Positions 52,835 through 62,211 of a DNA stretch of 64,000 nt are shown piece after piece. Source of the DNA: UBA4479 sp963974935 (GTDB lineage: Bacteria > Pseudomonadota > Alphaproteobacteria > Rhodospirillales > Casp-alpha2). The notes beneath the pieces are model-generated. The model did no database searches. It was not told the DNA's origin and saw nothing but the letters and a program-made list of their open reading frames with translations. Positions within the stretch are counted from its first letter, which is position 1; each line of letters opens with the position of its first letter. The translations under genes were made by a program, and so were the position numbers. Location of the stretch: positions 62,001 through 126,000 of the forward strand of contig CAXBEV010000008.1 in NCBI GenBank assembly GCA_963974935.1, read 5' to 3'.

Positions 52835-54141
52835 GCAGCTTTACCCCGCGCGAAATCGTTTCCGAACTGGACCGCTACATCGTCGGCCAAAACGACGCCA
52901 AGAAAGCGGTCGCCATCGCACTCCGCAATCGCTGGCGTCGGCAGCAACTTAATGATGATATGCGCGACGAAGTATTGCCGAAGAATATCTTGATGGTCGG
53001 GCCGACCGGTGTTGGCAAAACAGAGATCGCGCGCCGCCTCGCGAAACTCGCACAGGCGCCGTTCATCAAGGTCGAGGCGACCAAATTCACCGAAGTCGGC
53101 TACGTCGGACGAGACGTCGAGCAAATCATTCGGGATCTCTTGGAAGCCGCGATCCATATGAGCCGCGACGCGAAGCGGAAAAACGTCCAGGCGACAGCAG
53201 AGCTTAATGCTGAAAACCGTGTTGTCGATGCGCTCACCGGCGAGAATGCCTCGAAAGAAACCAAAGAACGCTTCCGCACCATGCTGCGCAACGGCGAACT
53301 TGGCGATCGCGAGATCGACCTTGAGCTAAGCGATAGCGGCGGCGGGGGCATGCCGACCTTAGACATCCCCGGCATGCCAGGCGCACAGATGGGCATGCTC
53401 AATCTGAACGATATGTTCGGCAAAGCCTTCGGCCAGAAAACCAAAAAGAAAACCATGACCGTGGATGCGTCCCACGAGATCTTAATTCGCGAAGAAGCCG
53501 ACAAGTTATTGGACGAAGAAGACGTGATGAGCGATGCCATTTCGAACGTTGAAAACAACGGCATTGTCTTCTTGGACGAGATCGACAAGATCACGGCCCG
53601 CGCCGAACGTCAGGGCGCCGATGTCAGCCGCGAGGGCGTGCAGCGGGACCTATTGCCATTGATCGAAGGCACCACGGTGTCGACGAAACATGGGCCGGTG
53701 AAGACAGATCACATCTTATTTATCGCATCTGGGGCGTTCCACGTCTCAAAACCATCCGACATGTTGCCGGAACTGCAGGGCCGCCTGCCGATCCGGGTCA
53801 GCCTGAATGCCCTGACACGCGATGATTTCGTGCGTATCCTGATCGAGCCCGAAGCAAGCCTGGTGAAACAATACACCGCTTTGATGGGAGTCGAAGACCT
53901 CAGCCTGGATTTCACCGAGGACGCGATTGCCGAAATCGCCGATCTGGCGGCAGAAATCAACCAAGGCGTCGAAAACATCGGCGCACGACGTCTGCATACG
54001 GTCATGGAAAAGCTACTCGAAGATGTCAGCTATTCCGCGTCGGAACGCAGCGGCGAAGTGCTCAGCATTGACGCCGCGTATGTGCGCGAGCAAGTGTCTG
54101 ATCTAGCCCGTAACGCCGACGTCAGTAAATTCATTCTCTGA
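52831..54141 (+). CDS. hslU: HslU, ATPase subunit of the HslUV protease
   Basis: HslU unfolds substrates and feeds them to HslV. The 436-residue AAA+ protein starts MSSFTPREIVSELDRYIVGQ, with Walker A GPTGVGKTE at residues 57-65 and Walker B in NGIVFLDEIDKIT around residue 250. The intermediate I domain with SDSGGGGMPTLDIPGMPGAQMG and the C-terminal DVSKFIL, which docks into HslV, are present. ATG overlaps the hslV stop (ATGA). An upstream start at 52792 would enter hslV and is not used. Confidence 0.98.
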   Translation: MSSFTPREIVSELDRYIVGQNDAKKAVAIALRNRWRRQQLNDDMRDEVLPKNILMVGPTGVGKTEIARRLAKLAQAPFIKVEATKFTEVGYVGRDVEQIIRDLLEAAIHMSRDAKRKNVQATAELNAENRVVDALTGENASKETKERFRTMLRNGELGDREIDLELSDSGGGGMPTLDIPGMPGAQMGMLNLNDMFGKAFGQKTKKKTMTVDASHEILIREEADKLLDEEDVMSDAISNVENNGIVFLDEIDKITARAERQGADVSREGVQRDLLPLIEGTTVSTKHGPVKTDHILFIASGAFHVSKPSDMLPELQGRLPIRVSLNALTRDDFVRILIEPEASLVKQYTALMGVEDLSLDFTEDAIAEIADLAAEINQGVENIGARRLHTVMEKLLEDVSYSASERSGEVLSIDAAYVREQVSDLARNADVSKFIL

Positions 54142-54164
54142 AGATTTGGCGCTAAGATGTTGAT

Positions 54165-54554
54165 TTAATGCGTGGGACCGGTCGGTTGCGTGCCGACGCG
54201 AAGCCGGACCTCGGCAATGATCCAATCCAGAGTTTCTTCGTCCATTTCATCGATGTGCACGGCGAGGAGGTTGGCAAGCTCGGTCGCCTTGGGATGAAGG
54301 CCTGCGGTTTTGACCGTCACTTTTGGATGCGACATTGTCGCCAAGCGTTTGATTTCCTCGGCGTCATCCCACATCAGGTCGAAATAACCCGCGATCTGCG
54401 CGACGAAGCCAGAGCTCGGGCGGCCCCGATGCCCGTGCTCAAGCGCGGACAAATACGCCGATGAGACATCCAAGTCGGTCGCCATCTGTTTCATCGTGAT
54501 GCCGCGCGTCATGCGGTGTTCACGGATGCGTTTGCCAAAAGGTGTCATAATCAC
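54165..54554 (-). CDS. XRE-family helix-turn-helix regulator
   Basis: A 129-residue protein with an N-terminal HTH (TPFGKRIREHRMTRGITMKQMATDLDVSSAYLSALEHGHRGRPS) and a C-terminal region including VKTAGLHPKATELANLLAVHIDEM that probably dimerises. This domain pattern is common for small regulators near hslU in alphaproteobacteria. The start may be the GTG at 54554, with AGGTGG upstream, or ATG 54548. It converges with hslU and lies 32 bases after the Smr gene on the same strand. Target genes unknown. Confidence 0.85.
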   Translation of the reverse strand: MIMTPFGKRIREHRMTRGITMKQMATDLDVSSAYLSALEHGHRGRPSSGFVAQIAGYFDLMWDDAEEIKRLATMSHPKVTVKTAGLHPKATELANLLAVHIDEMDEETLDWIIAEVRLRVGTQPTGPTH

Positions 54555-54586
54555 ACCGTAACCACCTAATTCTTAATATTTTATCG

Positions 54587-55186
54587 CTAACGGCGGCGTT
54601 TCACACGAATATGCAAAGCACCTTCGCCGCCGTCTTGACGAGGCGCGTAAGAAAATCCTGCAACCCATTGACGCATCGGCAATTCATTGAGCCAGCGCGG
54701 CACCGCGTCTTTAAGCACGCCGGGTCGGCCATCTTCGCGGTCGCCCTTACCGGTGATCACACGCACCGTGCGGCGACCGGCATTGAAGCTTGCCGCCAAA
54801 AACGCTTCAAGGGCGCGGTGCGCGGCTGTTTGCGTATGCCCGTGCAGATCCAATGTGGCTTCAATATCAAGCTGGCCGCGTTTGAGGCGGCGCGCGGTGC
54901 TACGATCCATACCCGGCATCACGCCGGGTGCTAAATTAGGGGCGGTCACTTTTAACGGTGCCGCAGGAGTCGCGACAATTGGAGGCAAGTTACGCGTTTT
55001 AGACTGTTTTCGGGCTTTTGGCTTTGTTGCGTCTGCCATGGCATCTTGAAAATCTGCCAAATCATCAAACGTCGGCAAATTTGGGGTCTCCGTGGCACGC
55101 CGCACGGAGCGGGTCACATGATCCCAAAGCGCGCGTTCTTCAACACTGAGCGGGCGACGGCGGCGGGTAGGTTTATCCGCCGCCAT
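54587..55186 (-). CDS. Smr/MutS2-domain protein
   Basis: A 199-residue protein with a C-terminal Smr domain: LDIEATLDLHGHTQTAAHRALEAFL holds the LDLHG core and RTVRVITGKGDRE the second motif. Smr domains nick or cleave nucleic acids (RNA in SmrB-type ribosome rescue, DNA in others). A charged N-terminal half (KPTRRRRPL, KARKQSKTRN) is typical of alphaproteobacterial members. The ATG at 55186 lies two bases beyond the stop of lutC, so lut and smr are tightly packed. In many relatives this gene follows mltA directly. Confidence 0.92.
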   Translation of the reverse strand: MAADKPTRRRRPLSVEERALWDHVTRSVRRATETPNLPTFDDLADFQDAMADATKPKARKQSKTRNLPPIVATPAAPLKVTAPNLAPGVMPGMDRSTARRLKRGQLDIEATLDLHGHTQTAAHRALEAFLAASFNAGRRTVRVITGKGDREDGRPGVLKDAVPRWLNELPMRQWVAGFSYAPRQDGGEGALHIRVKRRR

Positions 55187-55188
55187 GA

Positions 55189-55896
55189 CTAAGCGTCCGC
55201 CGCAGTCGTCTCCAAGCCGTCGACGATCAGGATATGCAGGCGTTGCGGCCCGTGCGCGCCCAACAGAAGGGTCTGCTCGATGTCTGCCGTGCGAGATGGG
55301 CCGGTAATCCAGTTCACCGTGCGGGGCAGGGTGCCGGGTCTGCCGGCAGCGTCCGCTTGCGCGCGCAAACGTTCCCATACCGCTTCATAGTTACCGGCGA
55401 TATCATCCGCCGAAACGACAACGATGTGATCCAGCGGCAAAAAGTTCAGCGACGTCGGCGTATCGGGACCGGACACCATGACGAGGGTGCCGGTTTCCGC
55501 AACACCGCCCAATGCGACGCTGACCGAGACCGGATCATCGCCATTAGCGCGACCATCAAGCACTTCAATCGACGTATCTTCCGCCCAGCGTAAGTTTTTC
55601 AGGCCCGGATGTGGCGCGATCTTGATCGCCGCCGGCAGTTGATGCTGGCGTAAATAAGCCGCAACTGCATTTGGTACGTCACCGAAATGACTGAGTTCAG
55701 AGACGGTTGCATTCACTTTCTCTGCTTCTTGTTTAAAAAGCGCAACCCGTTGATCTTTTGGAAGGTCGCCGCGCGCAGGAATAAGGTTTTTTCGGTGCGC
55801 TTGCATGTGATCAAGCGCATCATTTCCGCTTGCTGATGTCGTAGCACGTCCAAGTTTTGCCTTTAATTTGCCAAGAATGTGATCTCTACCGCTCAT
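55189..55896 (-). CDS. lutC: LutC/YkgG-type LUD-domain lactate utilisation protein
   Basis: One of three subunits of the iron-sulfur L-lactate oxidation complex LutABC. The 235-residue LUD-domain protein includes the segment GVAETGTLVMVSGPDTPTSLNFLPLDHIVVV and the C-terminal GPSRTADIEQTLLLGAHGPQRLHILIVDG, both typical of LutC. The start overlaps the lutB stop (ATGA). No catalytic motif is known for the subunit alone. Confidence 0.93.
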   Translation of the reverse strand: MSGRDHILGKLKAKLGRATTSASGNDALDHMQAHRKNLIPARGDLPKDQRVALFKQEAEKVNATVSELSHFGDVPNAVAAYLRQHQLPAAIKIAPHPGLKNLRWAEDTSIEVLDGRANGDDPVSVSVALGGVAETGTLVMVSGPDTPTSLNFLPLDHIVVVSADDIAGNYEAVWERLRAQADAAGRPGTLPRTVNWITGPSRTADIEQTLLLGAHGPQRLHILIVDGLETTAADA

Positions 55897-57347
55897 CGCA
55901 TGATCTTTCTACGAATAAGCTCGCCGCTTTGATCGCCACGGGCGCCTTTGTGGTATTGGCTGATAAACGTATCACCTGTTGGCGCCGCAAGGTCTCGTTT
56001 CGAAGTCCAACCGCCTGCGAACGGCACCGATTTGAACCGTCCGGCACCACCGAACTGACCCATCACCGCAATTCCCAACGTCATCACACGCCGATAAATT
56101 TTCGGTCGCTTCGCCAACCAAGCCCAAGCGTGCAGCGCCCATCGCGCCTGTTTGGAGCCGATTTCTGCGCGATATTGTCGTTCGCGCCATTTACGCAACA
56201 TTTTCGGCAACGGAATGCGCATCGGACAGACGCTTTCACACTTTCCGCACAGCGTGGACGCATTTGGAAGGTGCTGCGCATCTTCCATACCGATCAAACT
56301 GGGGATCAACACCGCGCCCATCGGCCCGGAATACACCCAACCATAAGCGTGGCCGCCGATGGATTTATAGATCGGGCAGTGATTGAGGCACGCACCGCAC
56401 CGAATACAGCGCAACATTTCATGAAATTCGCTGCCGATCATATCGGTGCGGCCGTTGTCGAGCAGCACTACATGGTATTCCTCGGGCCCGTCCAGGTCAT
56501 CTGGGCGGCGGGGGCCGGTGCAAAACGTGGTGTAGACCGAAATCTCTTGGCCGGTGGCCGAACGCGCCAATACCCGCAAAATGGTTGAAGCATCTTCGAG
56601 GGTCGGGACGATTTTTTCGATACTCGCGATCACCACATGCACACGGGGCAGATTGTTGGTGAGGTCCGCATTGCCTTCGTTCGTGACCAAAACGTTTGTC
56701 CCGGTCTCGGCGATCAGCATATTCGCACCGGTCAGACCGACATCGGCCCGCAGGAATTTTTCGCGCAGCTTACCCCGCGCTTCTTCGAGCAGGGCACGCG
56801 GCTCTTCCAAAGGTCGATTTGCGGCTAGATCGATATGCGCATTCCGAAATGTTTCCGCGACCTGCTCTTTCGACAGATGAATTGCCGGGGCGATGATATG
56901 GCTCGGCGGTTCTTTGCGCAGCTGGATGATATATTCGCCGAGATCGGTTTCAATCGGCTCGATGCCGTTTTCTTCCAAAAAGCCATTTACCGCGATTTCT
57001 TCGGAAATCATGGATTTACTTTTGGTGACGGTCTTGGCGCCGGCGTCCTGGCAGATTTTTAAGATCGTCTCGCGGGCGTCCGCCGCGGTTGCGCACCAAT
57101 GCACGTGACCGCCACTGGCAATGACCTTTTCTTCATACGCTTCAAGATACAGATCAAGGTTTTCCAAAACATGATTTTTAATGTCTCGCGCCTGATCACG
57201 GAGACCTTCGAATTCGGGCAAGCGCGCGGCGGCTTGCGCACGCTTCAGCGGAAAGCCAACCGCGAGTTTCGCCAACGCTTTTTGCAACGGGTCATCGGCA
57301 ATAGCGCCCCGAGCATTGTTCTTAAAATTCAGCGAGGTGGAATCCAT
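55893..57347 (-). CDS. lutB: LutB/YkgF-type iron-sulfur lactate utilisation protein
   Basis: The 484-residue subunit combines an N-terminal LUD domain (around 60-300) with two ferredoxin-like 4Fe-4S motifs: CIRCGACLNHCPIY and CGKCESVCPMRIPL. The C-terminal region (AWLAKRPKIYRRVMTLGI) is typical. It is believed to pass electrons from lactate oxidation to the respiratory chain with LutA and LutC. It follows lutA after nine bases and overlaps lutC. Confidence 0.95.
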   Translation of the reverse strand: MDSTSLNFKNNARGAIADDPLQKALAKLAVGFPLKRAQAAARLPEFEGLRDQARDIKNHVLENLDLYLEAYEEKVIASGGHVHWCATAADARETILKICQDAGAKTVTKSKSMISEEIAVNGFLEENGIEPIETDLGEYIIQLRKEPPSHIIAPAIHLSKEQVAETFRNAHIDLAANRPLEEPRALLEEARGKLREKFLRADVGLTGANMLIAETGTNVLVTNEGNADLTNNLPRVHVVIASIEKIVPTLEDASTILRVLARSATGQEISVYTTFCTGPRRPDDLDGPEEYHVVLLDNGRTDMIGSEFHEMLRCIRCGACLNHCPIYKSIGGHAYGWVYSGPMGAVLIPSLIGMEDAQHLPNASTLCGKCESVCPMRIPLPKMLRKWRERQYRAEIGSKQARWALHAWAWLAKRPKIYRRVMTLGIAVMGQFGGAGRFKSVPFAGGWTSKRDLAAPTGDTFISQYHKGARGDQSGELIRRKIMR

Positions 57348-57356
57348 GGGTTGATC

Positions 57357-58154
57357 CTAATCCTTGCCGGTTTTTTGAGCGCCGTCGGGGCCAAGCGGCT
57401 CACCGATCGCAGGGGCTGCGGTCATGCCCGCCAGAACTTCCGCAGTATGACGCACCTGAATCGGAATGCCGCGACGCTGCAGGCGACCGGCGATGTTCAT
57501 CAAACACCCTAAATCACCAGCCAGCAACGTATCCGCGCCGGTCGCGACCACATCGTCCACTTTGGCGTCGACCATTTTTTCCGAAATGTCCGGATACTTC
57601 ACACAGAACAAGCCGCCAAACCCGCAACAAGTCTCGGTCTCGTTGCCTTCAGAAAGGGTTAAACCTGTAACATTGCCCAGCAATGCGCGGGGCTGTTCTT
57701 TGATTTTCAACTCGCGCAACCCGGAGCATGAATCGTGATACGTTACCTTGCCATCGAACGCCGCCGACGGCGTGACCTTCAAGATATCATATAAGAACGA
57801 CAACAACTCATGCGTTTTGTCGGCAACGGCCTGTGCACGGGCTTTCCACTCGGGGTCGTCTTCAAACAATACCGGATAGTGATGCGAGATCATGCCGCCA
57901 CACGACCCGGACGGGACCACCACATAATCAAATTCTTCAAACGTCGCGATCACGCCCTTAGCAATATCAATAGTATCGGGATTATCGCCGGAATTATACG
58001 CCGGTTGACCGCAACAGGTCTGCGCTTCGGGAACCGAAACCATGCAACCCGCATCTTCGAGCAGCTTCACCGCAGCGAAGCCGACAACCGGACGCATCAA
58101 ATCGACGAGACACGTCGCGAATAAACCGACGCGGGGGGAGGGTGAATCAACCAT
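57357..58154 (-). CDS. lutA: LutA/YkgE-type (Fe-S)-binding lactate utilisation protein
   Basis: A 265-residue protein with two CCG domains: the first has PEAQTCCGQPAYNSGDN and the second ETCCGFGGLFCVKYPDIS, both Cys-Cys-Gly motifs that bind Fe-S clusters in glycolate/lactate oxidase and heterodisulfide reductase families. First gene of lutABC; the 58155-58241 gap before it should contain the promoter and includes two TTAATTA stretches but no regulator box that I can name. No LutR/LldR regulator or lactate permease is in the window. Confidence 0.95.
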   Translation of the reverse strand: MVDSPSPRVGLFATCLVDLMRPVVGFAAVKLLEDAGCMVSVPEAQTCCGQPAYNSGDNPDTIDIAKGVIATFEEFDYVVVPSGSCGGMISHHYPVLFEDDPEWKARAQAVADKTHELLSFLYDILKVTPSAAFDGKVTYHDSCSGLRELKIKEQPRALLGNVTGLTLSEGNETETCCGFGGLFCVKYPDISEKMVDAKVDDVVATGADTLLAGDLGCLMNIAGRLQRRGIPIQVRHTAEVLAGMTAAPAIGEPLGPDGAQKTGKD

Positions 58155-58241
58155 AGTTTAAGAATGTGGTTTCCGGCCTATGAAGGCAAGACCGCAGGCG
58201 ATGCACACCCGATTAATTACCGGTGATCCACCGCGTGCGGG

Positions 58242-59459
58242 TTAATTAAATACCGGTGCCGGACGTGTCGCAGAGCGCGGCAATAAAACAAAATAAGAGC
58301 CTTTTTGCTTCATCAGACCGGCCCGCCGGGCTGCATCATTGCCAAAGCCCCAGAATACATCGCCGCGAACAGCGCCCTTAATGGCACTGCCGGTATCTTG
58401 CGCAACCAACAGCCGTTGCAACGGCAATTTTTCATTCAAAGGATCTGTGGTGTCCAACCAAATTGGTACGCCCAACGGAAAGAACGTCCGGTCCACAGCA
58501 AGACTGCGGCCCGGCGTTAACGGAATCCCCTGTGCGCCAATCGGCCCGTCACCCTCAATCACACGGAAAAAGACGAACGATCTGTTTTGATTCATCAACT
58601 CGTTCGCGGCGTCCGGGTTTGTCGCAAGCCAATCGCGAATAGCCGGCGCAGTGACCTTTTCTAACGGCATTACATTTCGATTAACTAAGACACGACCGAT
58701 AGATTTGTACTCATGACCGTTGCGGCCCGCGTAGCCGACCCGCACGTGTGAGCCATCTTGTAACTTAATGCGGCCCGAGCCCTGGATATGCATAAAAAAT
58801 GCATCAACCGGACTATCAACCCAAAGAATTTCGAGCTCACGCCCTTTGAGGGCGCCGTCGTTAATTTCAGCCCGGGAATAATAAGGCACAACCGCATTGC
58901 CTTCCATTCGCCCAACCAATCTAGAACCCACATATATCGACCGAAAATCACCTAAATTGATCGAGATTATATCTTTAGGCCGTGCATAGATCGGGGTTTG
59001 AAATCCTTCTTGCGGCGCCCAACGACCGTTTAATTCGGGTTCATAATACCCGGTGAATAAACCGTTGGTGTCGTAATTTTCACCGACCCGGTAGGCAATA
59101 AAGCGAGATTCGAAAAAATACTTCGCTTCAACCATATTGCCAGGGCGAATTTTGCGCGCATCGGCACAAATCGCGGCCCAGTCTTCGACGCGGCCCATGC
59201 GAAGGTCAGTGCCGAGCATCGAACTCGGGTCTTTCGCTTCAATTTTTTCGCAAGACCGGAGCAACGTCGGCAACACTGACGCGTGGTCATCGCCGTTCCA
59301 GCCTGGAAGATCTGGATAATCAGTGACACGCAGCGTCAATGATGATGCGTCTCGCTCTGAGGGCGGGGTCGGGATGGGAGCTATCGGTGCGCCACTACAT
59401 GCGGTAAGCAGTGTCAACGCCGCGAAAGCCGCCAAACAAGCACCTTTCGTCGCCGACAT
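58242..59459 (-). CDS. mltA: MltA, membrane-bound lytic murein transglycosylase A
   Basis: MltA is an outer-membrane lipoprotein that cleaves peptidoglycan glycan strands to 1,6-anhydro-muropeptides. The 405-residue product has a lipobox LLTAC near residue 21, the MltA beta domain (LFTGYYEPELNGRW) and the 3D domain with the catalytic Asp in LVAQDTGSAIKGAVRGDVFWG. I chose ATG 59459, which gives the signal peptide MSATKGACLAAFAALTLLTAC; the open frame extends 23 codons further. It lies 10 bases downstream of the Tim44-like gene. Anhydro-muropeptides from MltA are the substrates of AmpG-type permeases such as the one at 18286-19625. Confidence 0.95.
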   Translation of the reverse strand: MSATKGACLAAFAALTLLTACSGAPIAPIPTPPSERDASSLTLRVTDYPDLPGWNGDDHASVLPTLLRSCEKIEAKDPSSMLGTDLRMGRVEDWAAICADARKIRPGNMVEAKYFFESRFIAYRVGENYDTNGLFTGYYEPELNGRWAPQEGFQTPIYARPKDIISINLGDFRSIYVGSRLVGRMEGNAVVPYYSRAEINDGALKGRELEILWVDSPVDAFFMHIQGSGRIKLQDGSHVRVGYAGRNGHEYKSIGRVLVNRNVMPLEKVTAPAIRDWLATNPDAANELMNQNRSFVFFRVIEGDGPIGAQGIPLTPGRSLAVDRTFFPLGVPIWLDTTDPLNEKLPLQRLLVAQDTGSAIKGAVRGDVFWGFGNDAARRAGLMKQKGSYFVLLPRSATRPAPVFN

Positions 59460-59469
59460 CTGCCACACG

Positions 59470-60159
59470 CTAGTTGTTGCTCTCAGTACCGACCAACGTC
59501 CAGTTCGGATCCGATGAACGGGTATCACGCGAGAACGTCCAAAAATCGGTCACTTCGATAATTTCATTCGGATTACCATCGATAATATTACCTTCGGCAT
59601 CGCGAAGGGCACTGACCTGTTCTGATTTAAATTTGACGGTCACCATCGCATTGTGTCCGTCCATCGTACCTTCAACGATCTCAGCCGCACGAATACCGAC
59701 AATCGTTTCTTCGAGAACTTCGCCGTTCCGCTCCCGCTCCGAGATCACGTCATCAAAGTTGCGCATCACATCGGGGCTGAGCAGACTTTTCAGTGTTTTC
59801 CGGTCGCCGGCGGCAAATGCATTCAAGATCATTTCGAACGCGCCTTTTGCACCCTCGCTGAATTGCTCCGGCTGGAAGCTCGGATCAGCAACTTGAATTT
59901 GCGTCAGCCCAGCAGAAACAGGATCGTCCGGATCAAAGATCGGTGCGTTTTCTGCATCCATAGGCTCAGCACGATCCGGCAAATGCACGACATTATCATC
60001 ATCATGTTCTGCGGGTGGTTGATTGTTTTTATTCAACGGATCGCGGTGGTCGTTTTCATGGCCATCGCGCCGTCCGAGGACACTGCGCAACCGTAAAACC
60101 AAAAAGCCTGCGATCATCGCCAAGATGATGATATCGAAAAATTGAAAGTCGCCGCCCAT
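59470..60159 (-). CDS. Tim44/TimA-like domain protein
   Basis: A 229-residue protein with one N-terminal membrane anchor (FQFFDIIILAMIAGFLVLRL, residues 5-24), a disordered acidic linker and a Tim44-like C-terminal domain (GAKGAFEMILNAFAAGDRKTLKSLLSPDV, then VTVKFKSEQVSALRD). Related to mitochondrial Tim44 and the alphaproteobacterial TimA; possibly involved in protein export or envelope biogenesis, but not proven in bacteria. The ATG at 60159 has AAGGA upstream; the frame is open 37 codons further. Divergent from fxsA, with a 214-base gap that shows no feature I can support. Confidence 0.9.
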   Translation of the reverse strand: MGGDFQFFDIIILAMIAGFLVLRLRSVLGRRDGHENDHRDPLNKNNQPPAEHDDDNVVHLPDRAEPMDAENAPIFDPDDPVSAGLTQIQVADPSFQPEQFSEGAKGAFEMILNAFAAGDRKTLKSLLSPDVMRNFDDVISERERNGEVLEETIVGIRAAEIVEGTMDGHNAMVTVKFKSEQVSALRDAEGNIIDGNPNEIIEVTDFWTFSRDTRSSDPNWTLVGTESNN

Positions 60160-60373
60160 GATATCCTTGACCCTTCGGGTCTTGCCTGTTGTCGTACACA
60201 TACGGGATGGATTTGATATTATCGCGTCGCTACCGTATCCATTTGCGCGCGCCACGTCCAGAACCACCACAGTAACGGTCTACTATTTGTGCATCCAACC
60301 GTTACACGACGTTTCTATTGAATCGCGATGCACATTGTAGATAAGCCCCTAACAGCGTTGGGACAAGCCAAGC

Positions 60374-60892
60374 ATGGCATTCCTTTTATTAATTGCCTTT
60401 ATTGCCACACCGATTATCGAAATTGCCGTGTTCATCGAAGTCGGCGGGCGGATCGGTCTTTGGTCAACAATCGGCATCGTTATTCTGACCGCCGTAATCG
60501 GCACGGCGATGCTACGCCAACAAGGCATATCCGTATTGTTTCGCATTCAAGAGAATCTGAACGCGAACCGCATGCCGGTGCGCGAGCTTTTCGATGGGGT
60601 CTGTTTGGTGGCTGCCGGTGCATTGTTGCTAACACCGGGTTTCGTCACCGACGCCATTGGATTTTTATTATTTATCCCGCCGCTACGCCAAACGATTGCA
60701 ACTTATCTCGGCAAACATATGCTGGCGCGCGCCGAAGTCCATATCCGCACCCAAGAGATGCGCAACGACGGACAAAACCCAGCTGGACCTGACGGCACCG
60801 TCATCGACGGCGAATTTGAAGACGTTACGCCGGAACAGCCCGATCAGGACCGTACACAATTGCCAAAACATGACGATGAGCCCAAACCCTAA
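60374..60892 (+). CDS. fxsA: FxsA family membrane protein
   Basis: A 172-residue protein with three or four hydrophobic segments in the first 115 residues and a polar, acidic C-terminal tail. FxsA motifs are clear: PIIEIAVFIEVGGRIGLWSTIGIVILTAVIGTAMLRQQG and FDGVCLVAAGALLLTPGFVTDAIGFLLFIPPLR. In E. coli, FxsA overproduction affects exclusion of phage T7. In alphaproteobacteria the gene is regularly beside secB, as here (69 bases upstream). Another 154-codon open frame at 60328 overlaps it and is not used. Confidence 0.94.
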   Translation: MAFLLLIAFIATPIIEIAVFIEVGGRIGLWSTIGIVILTAVIGTAMLRQQGISVLFRIQENLNANRMPVRELFDGVCLVAAGALLLTPGFVTDAIGFLLFIPPLRQTIATYLGKHMLARAEVHIRTQEMRNDGQNPAGPDGTVIDGEFEDVTPEQPDQDRTQLPKHDDEPKP

Positions 60893-60961
60893 TCAGGCTA
60901 CATATTGTCGCACCGGATAAGACGTGCTACCAGAGCGCGCTTACGTATAAGGAGAGAACAC

Positions 60962-61468
60962 ATGGCCGACGAACAGACAACGACATCCGAAGCTACCGTA
61001 GACGCTGAGCAAGGCTCGCCAATCACGGTGAACGCGCAGTATACGAAAGACCTGTCGTTCGAGGTCCCTTCAGCACCGCAAGTGTTCTCGGAAATGCAAA
61101 AGAACCAGCCGGACATCAACATCAACATTGAAGTGAACGCCCGCCCACTTGGGGAAAAGACCTTTGAAGTTGAGCTGAGTATCAAAGCGTCATGCACCGT
61201 GGGCGAGATGACCGGCTTTATTCTTGAGCTGTTATACGCCGGCGTCTTTACGCTGAACGTGCCCGACGAACATCGCCAAGCAATCTTGTTGATCGAATGC
61301 CCGCGGCTGCTGTTCCCGTATGCTCGCAACATTCTGTCCGACGCCACTCGTGACGGCGGCTTCCCACCAGTGATGCTAGGCCAAGTCGACTTTGTGGCGA
61401 TGTATCAAAATCAGCTGAAAACCGCTCAGGCAAATGCCGAAGCCAACGGTGGCGACGCAACCGCATAA
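60962..61468 (+). CDS. secB: SecB, protein-export chaperone
   Basis: SecB holds precursor proteins unfolded and delivers them to SecA. The 168-residue protein has ITVNAQYTKDLSFEVPSAP, PDININIEVNARPL and PRLLFPYARNILSDATRDGGFPPVML, all signatures of the family. The open frame starts at 60905, but ATG 60962 has AGGAGAG upstream and the family start MADEQ. It converges with dnaQ, 13 bases away. Confidence 0.98.
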   Translation: MADEQTTTSEATVDAEQGSPITVNAQYTKDLSFEVPSAPQVFSEMQKNQPDININIEVNARPLGEKTFEVELSIKASCTVGEMTGFILELLYAGVFTLNVPDEHRQAILLIECPRLLFPYARNILSDATRDGGFPPVMLGQVDFVAMYQNQLKTAQANAEANGGDATA

Positions 61469-61481
61469 GCGGCGATTAGGT

Positions 61482-62186
61482 TTAATCGCGACGCCAAATT
61501 GGGTCTGTTAAGCTTTCAATAAACGTGGCATGCAGCGCCAGCTCAGCGGCACTCGGTGCATGAGGGCGGGGGGCGCGCCGTCCGTCTGTTGGCGCATCGG
61601 AAACGGTGGCATCGTCGCTTAAGGCACCTTGCGGCATCGCCGCCACTGCATCTGCCGCTAAATCCATCCCGTGTTGGCGACCACCCAGTAATTCCAAATA
61701 CACGTCCGCAAGCAATCGTGCGTCCAATAAAGCACCGTGTAACGAACGTTCCGATAAATCGATGCCGAAGCGACGGCATAATGCATCCAACGAGGCCTGT
61801 GCACCCGGGAATTTTCGACGCGCCATGGTGACCGTATCAATTGCACGCGCCATCGGAATCATATCCATGCCAACTCCCGACAACTCAGCGTTGATGAAAC
61901 CCATATCGAACGATGCATTGTGAATAACCAGTTTCGCGTCGCCGACAAAATCGACAAAAGCATCGGCAATATCGGCAAACACCGGATGGCCGCTGAGGAA
62001 GTCGACGCTTAAGCCATGTACACGCTCGGCCTCGACCGGCATATCTCGTTCGGGGTTGATATATTGGTGATAGACCTTGCCGCTGGGCACATGGTTGATC
62101 AGCTCGATACACCCGATTTCGACAACACGATGCCCGGACTTTGGGTCCAGGCCGGTGGTTTCGGTATCAAGAGCGATTTCGCGCAT
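61482..62186 (-). CDS. dnaQ: DNA polymerase III epsilon subunit (3'-5' proofreading exonuclease)
   Basis: DnaQ proofreads during replication. The 234-residue DEDDh exonuclease has Exo I ALDTETTGLDP at the start, Exo II HNASFDMGFINAEL and Exo III HGALLDARLLADVYLELLGG, with all four acidic residues and the general-base His in place. The C-terminal tail would bind the alpha subunit. It follows coaE (25-base gap) in a maf-aroE-coaE-dnaQ run, the standard alphaproteobacterial order. Confidence 0.97.
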   Translation of the reverse strand: MREIALDTETTGLDPKSGHRVVEIGCIELINHVPSGKVYHQYINPERDMPVEAERVHGLSVDFLSGHPVFADIADAFVDFVGDAKLVIHNASFDMGFINAELSGVGMDMIPMARAIDTVTMARRKFPGAQASLDALCRRFGIDLSERSLHGALLDARLLADVYLELLGGRQHGMDLAADAVAAMPQGALSDDATVSDAPTDGRRAPRPHAPSAAELALHATFIESLTDPIWRRD

Positions 62187-62211
62187 GTTGTTCCCTGCAT
62201 TTAAACGATTT

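Noticed and set aside
60328..60792. A 154-codon plus-strand frame overlapping fxsA in another phase
   Set aside because: FxsA motifs are fully in the other frame; the alternative product is low-complexity and Arg-rich.
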